Of a stretch of 64,000 bases of DNA, positions 34,983-46,870 are shown in pieces. The notes beneath the pieces were generated by a model. It had not been told where the DNA came from, searched no databases, and saw nothing but the letters and a program-made list of their open reading frames with translations. Source of the stretch: Bemisia tabaci (Eukaryota > Arthropoda > Insecta > Hemiptera > Aleyrodidae). Within the stretch, counting starts at the first letter, position 1; each line of letters begins with the position of its first letter. A program made the position numbers and the translations under genes. The stretch is taken from contig NC_092797.1 in assembly GCF_918797505.1 (NCBI RefSeq), positions 53,418,157-53,482,156 of the forward strand. Reading direction: 5' to 3'.

Positions 34983-35826
34983 CTGGCTTGGTCTTAGGAG
35001 GTGTGGAGCCGTTATATTGTAGAGAATATTTTCCAGGAGAGCCGCTAGGATGAATAAATAATTAAAGATCGTTAATTTTTGATTTCTAGTAGTCTCAAAA
35101 ACATGGACTCGGTGTGACAGTTCGTTTAAGTCACTCTAAAAGGCGGTAAATGTCTTTTTTTTGGGGGGAATAATCGTCATTTAGAAGAATTTCCACTATG
35201 AATGTTCCTCAAAACACGGAGTTTCCAGTCCTCGGGCATTATAATGTCTAATATGAATGAATTTCTGAGTACTCGGGGTTTTTGCGCCTCAAACTTTCAC
35301 GATTTCATGTAGTTAACTCAATAAATGTTCATTTTGTTAAAAACCCTTCCAATAAGGTATACCAATAAATACATTTTCTTTGGAAATAAGATAAAAATTC
35401 CCAGAGGTAGATCCATGTTTGATGCTTTCAGACATTATTACTTTCCGTCCTTTCTTTGCAAAAAGGAATCACCTGAGAGGAACGAAGAAATGAGGTTTTA
35501 ATGGATTGTTTCTTCAGTAGATCGTCTGGTGTCATCGCATTTACAAAATACGTCATAATATGATTTTAATGGTCATTTTCACACGAGAGCAAGGAAAAAA
35601 CAAACTTTAAAGTGAAGAAAATAAAAGTAATGCAAAAGATCAGAGGAGGGAGCACCATAAAAACAATGGCATCAGAAGTGGTTGAGGAACATTAAAGCCA
35701 GTTGTTTTCAAGTTAATGAGGACCGAAGGCCAGATCTGTAACGACCTAATCGGCAATTCTGTGAAAAGTGAGATGGAGTTTCATGAAGACATCAGGCTTT
35801 TTATACCGCTCTCCCTCATACTTCTG

Positions 35827-36099
35827 CGTGCATATTGTTGAAATTGATGGACAAAGCTATAGGCAAAGACGACAAATATGGATATAGAGGAATCCTATTG
35901 ATGGAAACGTATGGTTGCAATGGACAAAGAAGGTAAGTAATAGACTAACTGACGGCAACCCACGAGAGTTTTTGTAGTTAGTCCAGTTCCAGTCCATCTA
36001 TAGGAAGAGGAACCAACCGTTTCAACCGATAGGAACGCTCCAAACTCCCTATGTCTTCCTTTTCTATCGTTTTGTCTATCAATTTCAACAATCAGTTCG
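35827..36099. mobile_element. family B MITE, copy B5, CTG duplication
   Basis: Ends are CGTGCATATTGTTGAAATTG and CAACAATCAGTTCG. CTG lies at 35824-35826 and 36100-36102. Confidence 0.85.
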
Positions 36100-36157
36100 C
36101 TGGACAAGCAACGCAATGCGATACTCCGATGTGAGGGTGGGTGAAAATCTGATTTAC

Positions 36158-36418
36158 ATATCGATGGCTAAAGTGCAAAACCGAGTATTTCCATTGCCGT
36201 GTGTCAAATTTTCATCTCCGATTTTATTTTTTTAAAAAGAAACAAGCCAGCTTCATAGAATGAAATTTACCCAGAATATTCTTCTAACAGAAAGGAAGAA
36301 TCATGGAAGTTTTCAAGAAACTGCGTTGACGAGTTTCCCGCAGAAAAAATGAGATATGACAGGAAGTCTGCAACGTCGCAAACGGAAATACGTGGTTCCG
36401 AACTTTGGCCATCGATAT
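36158..36418. mobile_element. family H MITE, copy H4
   Basis: ATATCGATGGCTAAAGTGC mirrors ACTTTGGCCATCGATAT. GACAGGAAGTCTGCAACG is inside. Confidence 0.8.
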
Positions 36419-36454
36419 TTTGATAATCCATGACGGAATTCGATTGCTCATGCT

Positions 36455-36608
36455 CAGTGGTGCTTTGCGAATCGATTAATCTGTCATTTAAATGTATGGA
36501 AAAAGATCGATAGAAAGGGTGTTCGCAACGAACACCTTAATAATAGATTATTTACCATGGCTTCAGATGGGGAAATATCGATAATCGATCATTTATGTCA
36601 CGCCACTG
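36455..36608 (-). mobile_element. family C element, copy C4, near-exact 8-bp duplication
   Basis: Ends are CAGTGGTGCTTTGCG and TGTCACGCCACTG. Flanks are CTCATGCT and TTCATGCT (seven of eight). This supports hAT-like origin for family C. Confidence 0.8.
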
Positions 36609-37018
36609 TTCATGCTCATGCGTCGTTTTTGCGGCAGAATTATGTGCGAGCCTTTCCCCCCGATGCAGTCAGGATCTGCCGAAGAGCTTTGATGAAGAAA
36701 ACATGATCATTGATGAGGAGCAACAGTTGCGGAATGAGGATGTCGCGGAATAAGTCCGTCTGAAAGCTTCACGCTGCATCGCACGCAAGACGTTGTCATA
36801 TCGGCAGCTCGCGAGAGAAGAGAGACTGGATTATTAGACAAGGTCAGAATTGAAGCAACGTGAGTCTTGCCTTTTCATCTAGGTATACGCAAAATGCATT
36901 GGACTTTCTGCCTGAGAATGACGAGAAGGAAAGTTTAAATTCAAGCGCGCAGAACACGCTAAAATTTCATTTGAAGGTGGTTTTGAGTGGGCACAAGTTA
37001 AAAAACACATAAACCTCG

Positions 37019-37215
37019 CGGGTTGATCATTGAAATTGATAGACAAAGCTATAGACATAGCAGACGAGCGATCCTGCGATTCAAATCTCGTGGGTTACCG
37101 TTCCTTGGTCTATCGCTTACCTCCTGGTCTCGTCGCTTTCGCCGACAGGAACGCTCCATTTTCCCTTTTTCTCCCTTGTCTATCGCTTTGTCTATCAATT
37201 TCAATAATCAGCTCG
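37019..37215. mobile_element. family B MITE, copy B6, short
   Basis: Ends are CGGGTTGATCATTGAAATTG and CAATAATCAGCTCG. The interior is shortened to about 200 bp. Flanks are not an exact duplication. Confidence 0.8.
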
Positions 37216-38607
37216 CTCATAGCTGAAAGATATTCGGACTTTCGCCTTTTTCCATGATGAATATTGAAATCAACTGAATATTTTGATATGCAAAAAAGGC
37301 GAGAGTCTTATGCTCATGAGCCATGTGAGACATAATCAACAACGGAAGCCAGGTCTCAAGAGTTTTCCGACTTTCGCCCTTTTCAAAAGACACGATTCAT
37401 TTATTGGTTAAAATTAAAATTTTCAGTTTTTCCATCATATGAAAACACACACAAAATGGATTGTGATGCTTGAACTTTATCTAGTGGTCAATGCGGCAAA
37501 ATATGATGGATTACATCGAAAATTTTCCAACACTGCTGACGTTGGGATACCTAGTAAGCTCAGACTTGGCTCACCTGTTATCATCAGAGCGGAGGCGTAA
37601 TGAATGAGCTAATGTTTGCAATAGCGAGGCGACTTTCACACTGATCATTTGCACAAATGAAAGCACCGGGCTCTTTTGCCTGCTGAATTGTCCTCTGGTT
37701 CTCCTACCAGGTCTTATGCTTTCTTCTGATTTGCTCGCAATGCTTCACATGCAAAGTGAATGCTGTGACAAACTCTGGTAGTTAAGTCTTCAAGATGGAA
37801 GTGAAGTACATCATATGCAATATTATCGACACCTCTTTCATTTTATGGATACAGAGCAGTAGTTGTAAAATAACGAAGTTTTGAAAAAATGAAATCAGCA
37901 GTGTCAAAACGTAAAATTATATCAAATAAATCCTATGTTTTTCTCAAAGCAGCATCCATTACTGCAAATGCTGCTCTTTTGCAAGATCATTTGGACTCAC
38001 TGTTGCTTTTTCCAGATGAATTCAATTATTGTTGCACACAATTTTGAACCATATCTTACCCCTTTCTTGCTTTCTCCTTTTCTACTTCTCCTCGTTCAGC
38101 AAGTAGGGCAAACGACGACACATTTTCAGATAATAATTATAGCTTGGAGGATATTTTCTGCCTGGATTTTCTGGATTTTTCTGGTTCTGGATATCTTATT
38201 TTTTTCCAAAAATTGAAGGAGAGGAGGGAAAGAATATCACGCAACGTGCATATCAGATGATAAGATTAAATCTGGACATATATTCAAAATTTCAAGTCTC
38301 TACTCTGTTTATAACAGTCAACTCTTACGTATTATATTAGAGAGCTTTCATACGTAACACACTTTTTCGGCATTTTCACCCCTCCTCCCCAATGTAAAGC
38401 TTTCGTAACGTTGATCCCTATCCTTCAACACGTAAAAAGAAAATGGCACACCGCGCTCTCTTTGACCCCCCCCCCCCCTCCCCTTTCATAGCGTTACGTA
38501 ATTTATGAACGCTCCCTCACGAGTAATCTCACTTGTCTTACTTTTATACCCGAGCGTTTAAGTCTCCAACTACTAATTGTTGAATCGTCGTCAAACGATC
38601 TTTGCTC
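37216..38607. other. intergenic
   Basis: GACTTTCGCC/GGCGAGAGTC motifs near 37240-37380 hint at a small unclassified repeat. The T-rich 93-codon frame at 37935 has no recognised domain. Confidence 0.4.
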
Positions 38608-38746
38608 GATTTATCGATTGATCTGCCATTTAAACCCATAGACAAGGATCGATAAACGTGTTCGCAGTGAATACCTTAATAATCGATTTTTTACCATAGA
38701 GTCAAGTGGGGACTTATCGATAATCGACCATTCACGCCTCGCTCTT
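38608..38746 (-). mobile_element. family C element, copy C5
   Basis: The interior (CGATTGATCTGCCATTTAAA to TTATCGATAATCGACC) is clear and inverted relative to C1. The ends are worn. Confidence 0.65.
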
Positions 38747-38843
38747 GAAATCTTCATCGATAGTCTTGCGGAGATTGGCCCTCAATTTCCGCTTTTGATA
38801 CTTTGGCCGGAAGGTGAAGTAGTTTTTTTGGATACTTTGGAAG

Positions 38844-39091
38844 TAATTGGTCCGATTATTTTCCGAATCACGTAAGCGCCAAAATTACGAATGTGAGAAA
38901 AATGAGAAACTCCGTTTTATTCGCTGTGCTGACAATCTTCGAATTCGAAAAAATTCATGTCGTCTTGGAAAGCTACTTTGAAATCAGACATAATTGATGA
39001 TACCAGATCGAGAAAGCAAAGAAAACACAACCCCTCTACCACAAAAATGGAGATTGGCGCTTACGTGCCTTGGAAAATAATCGGTTCAATT
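38844..39091. mobile_element. family M MITE, copy M2
   Basis: AATTGGTCCGATTATTTTCC mirrors GGAAAATAATCGGTTCAATT. The interior matches M1. Confidence 0.8.
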
Positions 39092-39249
39092 TCGAGCAAC
39101 GTGCTATGTAAATTCGAGAAAGATATTCACAATTTGACTTAAAAATTCGTAATTTATCGAATGAGACTCGGCAGCGTTTAAAGGCTCATGCGACGTTCTT
39201 CCTAAAAAAGGCAGTAAAAGTCCGCGGCAAAATTCGCACTCGATCTACT

Positions 39250-39502
39250 TTGCCGTACTAAGGAAAAACGCCGTATGAGCCTCCAGGCGTTGCCGAATTT
39301 CCTTCGATAATACACGAATTTCCCAGGAAACTTATGAATATTTCCCTTCCAATTTTTTAGACAATTTCATTTGCGATTTCATCTAAAGTTTCTGAAAATT
39401 GCAAGGAAAAATGTCCATAACTTTCCTCAAAAATAAACATTTTATCGGGGAAAATTTGGCAACTCTCGAATGTTCATACGGCGTTCTTCCTTAGCACGGC
39501 AG
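39250..39502. mobile_element. family A MITE, copy A9, exact TACT duplication
   Basis: Ends are TTGCCGTACTAAGGAA and TTCCTTAGCACGGCAG. TACT lies at 39246-39249 and 39503-39506. The GC-rich exon candidate begins just after it. Confidence 0.9.
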
Positions 39503-39607
39503 TACTGTCACTTGCGGAGCCTTGACGGGGATTTAGGTTAGTAATGGCGGGAACGGCACCTTGAGGCGAGGGTCCGAGCGTCGGAACCGGGGATCCACGC
39601 CGGGACG

Positions 39608-39670
39608 ATGTTCCGAATTTCGGGGGACTGGCGAGCGGCAGCGGCTCCCCCGGGGCCCGGGGCGGAAAAG
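39608..39670 (+). other. putative first coding exon on the plus strand
   Basis: Within a GC-rich island (about 39510-39680) an ATG with A at -3 opens 21 codons beginning MFRISGDWRAAAAPP. They end exactly in phase 0 at AAG/GTGAGG (39670/39671), a good splice donor. Beyond the donor the frame soon stops. The local GC content contrasts sharply with its AT-rich surroundings, and the patch starts right after a family A MITE. I do not recognise the peptide and see no matching second exon, so it may be a chance frame in a promoter or 5' UTR region. Confidence 0.28.
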
Positions 39671-39910
39671 GTGAGGATTTACTTAATTAACGCTTAACGC
39701 TAATGTGACCGGCTGTGCGACCCAAATATCCTGTTATCATCGCGATTCTCGATCAGGCATTAACATAACGCAAGGTCGCGCCAACGCAGACCGCTCATAC
39801 GTAACTCATACGCCGATTTGAAGTTCGCTCGATTCAAGATTCGCGGGGTTGCCGGTTTGGGCGAGTAAAGGGAAATTTGCAGGCGGAATTTGCCGACTTT
39901 GGCTCATAAA

Positions 39911-40486
39911 TGGACGTATTTATGCTAAATGGAACTACACTGAAAAAGAAAGTAGCTTGGATCAAGCATAATAATTCTTGAATTTGCCGCTAAGAATGTT
40001 TTTTATCTTGCTTTAAGCTGACTTTTTCTCGATACAAGAAAAATCTTGCTTGGTTTAAGCAAAAAAATAGCTTATATTAACCAGAAAAATGCTTGATGTA
40101 AGAAGAAATACTTCTTGGCGGCAAATTTAAGATTCTCTTTTTTTCAGTGTATGTGCAAGTGGAAAGATAGGGTGTGCTCGTTCGTGCTCGGGCCATAATA
40201 ATGAATGGGAAATATAAAGCGCCAGTGACGTCAGCGGCCACGACGAGAAAAACGACGATCGGGAAGGCGGTCTTTAACTCATGAGCCCTGTGCACAAGGC
40301 TCTTGTCTCATGCCCACGGCTCACGAGTTAGCGCTTGGTTCCTTTTGATTCGATTGAAAATCCCACTTTTCCATTTTCTCAAGAGGAATTAACTATATTC
40401 ACTTTTACATTGTTTCTTATCCGGCTTCCACGAGCACACCCCATCTTTCCAATTGCACATAGTTCCTTTTAGCATGAATACGTCCA
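39911..40486. mobile_element. family G element, copy G2, split by F3
   Basis: Ends are TGGACGTATTTATGC and GCATGAATACGTCCA. It resumes at TGTGCAAGTGGAAAG after F3, exactly as in uninterrupted G1 (GGAACTATGTGCAAG). Confidence 0.85.
39938..40149. mobile_element. family F MITE, copy F3, with TA duplication inside G2
   Basis: Ends are CACTGAAAAAGAAAG and CTTTTTTTCAGTG. TA lies at 39936-39937 and 40150-40151, and G1 shows the empty site with one TA. TA duplication fits a Tc1/mariner-type MITE. Confidence 0.85.
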
Positions 40487-40765
40487 AATGGACTACATTT
40501 GGACCGCGTTCAGCAGAAAGAAACCAAGTCACATCAGCTATTGCCAAATTTAACGGTGCGATTTAATTTTTTTGCATGGAAACGGTTGTGCGGATTTTTT
40601 TGTAAATTTCAGTGCATTTTCTGCATTGCACGAAGCAAATTCCTTAAAATTTTCAAAGGAATCCGCTCAAACGTTCTCTCGTAAAAATTTAAATTGTCCA
40701 GTTAAATTTGACAATAACTGATGTGGCTTGGTTTCTGTTTGCTAAACGTGGTATATGATTTATAA

Positions 40766-41085
40766 ATGGACTACATTTTGCAATTAGGAACTACAATTTC
40801 TGACTCAGTTTAAAAACAACATGTGAACCATTAGTTTATTTATGTCTAGAAGTATTTTTACGGATGAATCAGAAATCGGAGCTCCTAATTGCAACATGAG
40901 GTGATGAGGTCCAGATGGAAACTAAAGAAGAGCTCAAGAAAAGGATATCCTCTGTCCATAAAAACTGCATTTTGCAATAAGGATCTACTATCTGAGGCTC
41001 CTTTTAGAAACAACCTATGCACCATAAGTTTTCCTATGCAGATGAATGCTCCTACAAATTAGCCAGAAATTCTAGTTTTTCATCG
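40766..41085. mobile_element. two family I elements side by side
   Basis: GGACTACATTTTGCAATTAG (40769 on) and the mirror CTCCTAATTGCAAC (about 40900) bound one copy. TGCATTTTGCAATAAGGATC (about 40970) starts a second, incomplete one. A worn copy is also visible at 20345-20500. Confidence 0.6.
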
Positions 41086-41280
41086 TAAAACAAAGTCTAA
41101 TTCGTCGTACCCCAAGACAAGTAGCTTCATATTATTACAAGGTTGCAATATTGACCCAAACATTTCAATTATTTCAAAGTATATAACTGAGATATCTGTT
41201 TTAATTTCCCTGTTTTGTGTGTGCGTTCGGGAAAAACAAATCAGTGAAAATCAAGACTAAAAAGAGTAGCGCACGCACTG

Positions 41281-41541
41281 CATATCGACGGTGAAACTAC
41301 CAACCACGGTCTCGGTTTGCGACGTCGCAGACTTCCTGTCATACTTTATTTTTTAAATGAAAAACTACTTAACGTCTAGTCTTGAAAATTTCTGTAATTT
41401 TTCCTCTTTGTGCGGAGAAAATTCTGTGAAAATTTCAAGGAATGATATTGATTTGGTCGACTTCAAAAAAATAAAGTGCGAGCGTAGATTTTTAAACACC
41501 GCAAACGAGATACGTGGTTTGGTAGTTTCACCGTCGATATG
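41281..41541. mobile_element. family H MITE, copy H5
   Basis: CATATCGACGGTGAAACTAC mirrors GTAGTTTCACCGTCGATATG. This is the cleanest copy. The two 80-90 codon frames over it are shadows. Confidence 0.85.
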
Positions 41542-42329
41542 CACGACAAGGGTCAAATCTCCGCTGAAATTGAACGAAGAAACTAAAAGGTGGGACAAAG
41601 GTCTCACTATTTTTTACCAATCCGCGTAATCGATCGTTAAAACACGCGACCCTGTGACAGATCTTTATTTCCATGAACAGAGATCATGTTGCTCAATTGA
41701 CAACGCTGTGCACCTGATCGAGACATTCACATTCTTATACAATAATGCTGCTGCATTTCACAGTTAACCTTATAAATGTTCTGTTGATCGAGGCAGTGTG
41801 CGTCTCTCATGCATTTTGAACGAACTGAGGAATATTGGAAGATGATCACCCGAGAGCTGCAAAAAGTAGCACTTTCGTAAGTTCGCACTATTGACGTTTC
41901 AGGCTAGATATGCGAAAATAAATATTATGCGTCTTTCGTGAGTTATAGCTGTATATCTATGCTAACTATCTTCGCTGTAAAGCGCAAAATTTTGAGCATG
42001 ATATCTTAAACGAGAACTGAAATTTTGTAGACTTTAATTCGAGCTATTCTCGGATAATTTTCATTGACAGTTTTCCAGAGGCAAACAGCTGTAAAATGGC
42101 GAAAAAATTGAAAACTTAATCAAAACTGTAGATTGAGTCCAAACTTTATGTAATACAGGTGCATCTTAGATGAAACAGATAAGAATAGACTCTGTGCATT
42201 AAAGAAAGAATTTTTTTTTTTTCAATACAATTAAATCTAAACCTCCAGCTACCTCTTTCTTTCTTCATTCAACAAAAATGAAGAGGAATCAGAGGAATTA
42301 TTTTTCGGTTGTAGCATGATGTGGATTAA

Positions 42330-42475
42330 ATTTTGCAATAAGGAAACCACTATTTCTGGCTCATTTTAGAAACAACATACATGCTATTGATTTCCCGATG
42401 CAGAAAGGTGCTTTTACGTAAGAGCCAGAGATAGTGGTGGCTTCTTGCAAAATGCAATCCATGTATCATTTGAAG
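42330..42475. mobile_element. family I element, copy I5
   Basis: TGGATTAAATTTTGCAATAA mirrors TTGCAAAATGCAATCCA around CTGGCTCATTTTAGAAACAA. Confidence 0.7.
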
Positions 42476-42658
42476 ACAAAGTGAGCCTAGGCGTACCTAA
42501 TTGAATTTTTTACGTGAATTTTTGTGTGTGAATTCTTGAAGCAATCGATGCCACCGCATATCACCAAAACGTCATTCTGAGTAAACTAGCTCAGTCGAAA
42601 AGAGAGGAAAACCAATGCTGTTGAATATCTCGATTTCCGGTTTTACAGAAATATCGAA

Positions 42659-42808
42659 TTAATTATACAAAAATGCGGACGCATCGCTAGAATCAAGATC
42701 AGTTTGAGGAGCTGACGCGGGATTGCATTCCTCTTGGCCAAAGACGCGGTTGACCAAGTTGTTGCCAATTTTTTTAAGAAATTCAGTTGGTGCAAATGAG
42801 TAGAACAT
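42659..42808 (-). pseudogene. short protein-like open stretch, possibly the 3' end of a decayed gene
   Basis: The minus strand encodes 49 residues from ATG 42808 to TAA 42659, including FAPTEFLKKIGNNLVNRVFG and ending in SSDASAFLYN. Composition is soluble-protein-like. A stop lies four codons upstream, and a plausible continuation (MYFHVNYFDDDAF) is in another frame, which suggests a frameshift. The family is not recognised and chance is possible. Confidence 0.2.
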
Positions 42809-43630
42809 TGAAACGCATCATCGTCGAAGTAATTAACATGAAAGTACATCGATAGAAATTTTTCTTTTTCTTGAAAAACAAGCACTTTTACCATCAAATA
42901 TAACTTGGATACATTATCCTTAAATACTTGAAAACATATATTGCTTAAAATTTTTCCGAGAATTTCAGGTAATTCTCAAAAATTTGTTTCATTAAGTTTT
43001 CAGGAGGTGGCACTAAAGGACGACATTCACACACGTGTGAAAAAAGTTCTGGATCAACATTATTTTTATCAGTTTAGACGGGTAGATTTTGGGAATCATT
43101 GAATCCTAAAACTTATCTAGAACAGCCCATGAACTCGTTAAAAAAAAACTGTCACTGCGCAAGAGAAAGGTACATCGTATAGCTCTAAAATTACTAGTCA
43201 TGGCAACGCTTTGGTCATCTGAATCATCCACAACAATTGGTCAAATATACCAGAATTTCTGGTTCGATTTTCAGGTACGTACTTACGTAGTCTTGGGTCA
43301 AATAAAAGCACTTAAAGTCTACTACATTACTAGGGTCTAGGGTACTATTCTATGAAACATCTCGAGGATTCGATATCACACACCATTAGATGAAGGGTAC
43401 GCCATTTAAAAGGCGCTCGGTAATCTTTAACAGCGTACTTCATTCGTCTGTTCCATTTTTCGACTCTGTTCATTCCCATTATGCTCTTTTGGGGAGGGGG
43501 GTTACATGTCTTTGGTATAATCTTGTAACCACGAGACTTACACTCTTCAAATGATTTGCGACTTATAGCCTATACTTGGGAGCTATCAAACACTGATTCA
43601 ACAGATCCTGACTCCCTTATAAAGAACCTA

Positions 43631-44048
43631 CACTGAAAAAAAAATCTCGGTGTATTTACTTATAGAAAAGGGTAAAATTACCAAGAATTCAGGGCTCTAT
43701 TTGATCCCAGTTTTTTCTCGGTAAAATTACCATTTATGGAATTGGTAATTTTACCGAGAAATCTCGGTAAAATTATTGAACTTTCTCGGTAATTTTACTG
43801 GACCTTGGTAAAAACGCCAATATTTTTTATCGATTGTGGTAGAATTACCTAAATAAAATGGCAAAGTTACCGGGAATTGATTACCAATAAAAGTGGTATT
43901 CTTACCTGAAAAAAAAACAGTAAAAATACCAGTTTTTAGGTAAGCTTACCAGTCTGTCTTAGTAAAATTACCAATACTTGGTAAAAAAAGTGAGATGGTA
44001 AAGGTACCAACGGACTTTGGAAAAAACGCCGAGAATTCTTTTTCAGTG
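43631..44048. mobile_element. family F-type MITE, copy F4, filled with short GGTAA palindromes
   Basis: Ends are CACTGAAAAAAAAATCTCGG and CCGAGAATTCTTTTTCAGTG. TA flanks both sides. The interior is made of many direct and inverted GGTAAAATTACC-like units (at least ten), unlike F1-F3. Confidence 0.8.
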
Positions 44049-44670
44049 TATAAACGCAATCATTGTGGCATTGCATAGCAAGGCAGCGCCTTGATCAACG
44101 AATTTCGTCAGTTAAGCTTGACAACGATGTTGAGAGTCATTGGAACTAGAAACCTCTAAGCGCATTGTCAGAAGCTGTTAGTGTTCAATTTTGGCCCACT
44201 TTAGAGGCCTCACTCGGGCCTTTTCGGCAGCAATCGAAAGTAATCAGTCGGCAGCCGGAGCCGGCCTCAAAAACGAAGAATAACTTAATAAAACCGACTG
44301 ATTGCCTCTAAAATTGCCAGATTACACGAGAAACTTGATCGATTAGACCCTCCTTAGTGAGGACGCTTCGCGCATAAAATTGATTTTAATATGCTTTTAG
44401 TTACTCCTTTGCTGATTCGCACGACTTCGTGAAGATCTCAAAGCTTACTTTTCTTTTTACAAAAGGGTGACTGCGTTAGAAATGGAGAAAAATAGTTCCT
44501 CAATTTTGTTTTTATCTCGCTGCGCACCGAAGGAAATGAAGTAACGCCGTGCGTGTTCGGGGAATATGGGATGATATCACTTAAGGAGCATCTGTACTAA
44601 GGTTTATTTTCATTTCCCATTTTTATTGAAACCATATAGTGAGGAAACATTAAACGGCGCTAAAGGTATA

Positions 44671-44923
44671 TTGCTACGCTAAGGAAAAGCGCCTTATGAG
44701 TCTTCAGACGTTGCCGAATTTCCTTTAACAAAACACTCATTTTCGGGGAAATTTGTAAACATTTTTCGTCCAATTTTCCGGAGAATTATATTCGTAGTTC
44801 GACCTCAAAGGTCTGAAAATTCCAAGGGGAAATATCCTTAACTTTCCATAAAAATAAATATTTTCCCGGTATACACTTGGCAACATTCAAATGTGCCCAC
44901 GGCGTTTTTCCTCAGCACAGCAG
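44671..44923. mobile_element. family A MITE, copy A10
   Basis: Ends are TTGCTACGCTAAGGAA and TCCTCAGCACAGCAG. Flanks TATA and TGTA differ by one base. Confidence 0.8.
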
Positions 44924-44949
44924 TGTAATGTTTTAACACATGTTTAATG

Positions 44950-46082
44950 TCTCACACGAATGTCGTGTTCTCTGTGTAAACTGAAAGACCATCCACCATA
45001 AACGTATGTGTTCAAACTGTTCCAAATTTAATTTTGATCGTTTCCAAAAACTCTAAACCGATTATTAAGAAGTTGATTCAAGATGTCCTGTCATTCGACT
45101 GTATGAAGATATTTTTACTCTGTAAAAATATTGCCGACGATGCAGAGGTCTACCTACTTGAGCGCATCACAAGCAAACAGGATAAGCAGTTAACGAAATT
45201 ACTGGAGTGGAACCCTGAGTAGGACGCCTGCCTCTCTTAATAATTTCTGATTCTCTGTCAACAGGTGGAGAAGAAAGTTTTCTGCACGGAAAACCAGCCA
45301 AGTGACATGCATGAGCAAAAAGTCAGGGGCACTGTCATAACATTCGTATACTCATTCATGGAACTTTTCGAATCGAGGCTCACAGGTTGTATATGATTGC
45401 TAATGCTGCCGTGCTAAGGAAGAACGCCGTGTAAACATTCGAGAGTTGCTAAATTTCCGCAGATAAACAATGTATTTTTGACGAAATTTATGCGTATTTT
45501 TCCTAGAAATTTTCAGGTATTTTAGATTTTATCGCGAACATTACTGTCTGAAAATTTTGAGGAATAATATTCAAAATTTTACCAGGAAATTCAATTTTTA
45601 TGAAGGAAATAGGGCAATGTCTGAAGGCTTATACGGCATCTTACTATCCGCATGCAGGAATGCCAGAATGACCCTGACATAACTGGCATTCTTCCTCAGC
45701 ATGGCAGAATGACCCTAAAAAACATGTTTCTAAATGCGTAGCTACCTGTATTTCTTACACCACATTGTTTTTCCGTCGAAGGCGCACGATGTATATCATC
45801 AATGATTTTTCGAATTATTATACATCAAGATTCATGTAATAAGCCATTTTAGTGACTCAAAGTGACTTTGTTTCCTCAAAAACTGTTTCATCAGGTTCAC
45901 GTCATCTCAAAATTGATGGTTATGATAAACCCTGAAGTCTGCAATTTGACACATCAGCAAACATCGAGGAAAATTATTTAATGGAGCTGGCGTGCAGGGA
46001 GTTCAAAACGCATTTTTCTGCAATTGAAGCGGGATTGGCAGAAATACATTCATGTTTGCGGGAACTGTTTCGAAAGAGGTAA
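44950..46082 (+). pseudogene. decayed or fragmentary coding remnant of unknown kind
   Basis: Several neighbouring plus-strand pieces read like protein. Near 44960-45060 there is CSLCKLKDHPP followed by RMCSNC in a shifted frame, giving paired CxxC motifs. From 45034 to 45225 a frame includes FDCMKIFLLCKNIADDAEVY. From 45265 the same frame resumes after three stops with VEKKVFCTENQPSDMHEQ, just behind an acceptor-like TCTGTCAACAG. From about 45957 a different frame reads ENYLMELACREFKTHFSA and ends at AAAGAG/GTAAGC (46081). A family A MITE (45406-45707) sits between the pieces. This may be a dead transposon gene, a pseudogene or real short exons. I cannot name the protein. Confidence 0.3.
45406..45707. 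mobile_element. family A MITE, copy A11, exact AATG duplication
   Basis: Ends are CTGCCGTGCTAAGGAAG and CTTCCTCAGCATGGCAG. AATG lies at 45402-45405 and 45708-45711. A short internal duplication of CAGAATGACCCT near the right end makes it longer than its siblings. Confidence 0.9.
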
Positions 46083-46468
46083 GCCAATACCAAAACAATT
46101 GGTCATCAATTTTTAATTAGCAACAATGGATAATTTTCATTTGAATTAGCTGCTAAAAACGATGACTGTGAGCAAGTGATTACTTTTTGACAAGAATTCA
46201 TTGAAAATCGCAGAGCACTCGTGAAGTCGCCTTGCTCCGAACCGCGTGCGAACAAAGATAGTTTGATTTTTTAAAATTTGTGAATGTAGTGTTCTTTCCT
46301 TAGTATCAGCTTTCAGAAAAGTCCAGGAAAGCCATATTCGGGCGTATGGTGGGCTAGTTATCACCAAAATCCTGCTTCTAATTGAACAGACCTCGTACGT
46401 ACATTTAAATAGAGGAAAAACAGTGTTGCCAATTTCAAGAATCTCCACTGTCGAGGTGACTTAAACGC

Positions 46469-46654
46469 AGGGTAAGAAAAGTAAATATTATTATTTGATC
46501 CGAAAATTCAGTAAAACCAGTCAAATTCCTAGGGCAAGAAAAGCAACCATTACTATTTGATCCGAAAATTCAGTTAAACCAGTCAAATTCCTAGGGTAAG
46601 AAAAGCAACCATTATTATTTGATCCGAAAATTCGGTAAAATCAGTCAAATTACT
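46469..46654 (+). repeat. 62-bp tandem repeat, three copies
   Basis: Units start at 46469, 46531 and 46593, each opening AGGGYAAGAAAAG and including TTTGATCCGAAAATTC. Looser copies continue to about 46870, and the 91-codon frame there comes from them. Confidence 0.85.
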
Positions 46655-46870
46655 ACTCAAGGAAAATTCGAATTCAGTAAATTGTGCACAACCATACATT
46701 CCAGCTTTACGCGTAGACTTAAACGCAAAACAAGAAAAGCAAGCACCATTATTCGCTCAAAAATTTTGGTAAAATCAGTTAGATTTGTACTCAAGCGAAG
46801 TTTGAAATTCAGTAAATTACGCACACCCATAAATTCTAACTTCGCTGAGCGCAAACAACCATTATTTGCG

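Larger units (their letters stand above)
41542..43630. other. intergenic apart from I5 and the 42659-42808 fragment
   Basis: No other supported feature. Confidence 0.4.

Noticed and set aside
46469..46654. CRISPR-like array
   Set aside because: The repeat is continuous with no unique spacers, and this is eukaryotic DNA.
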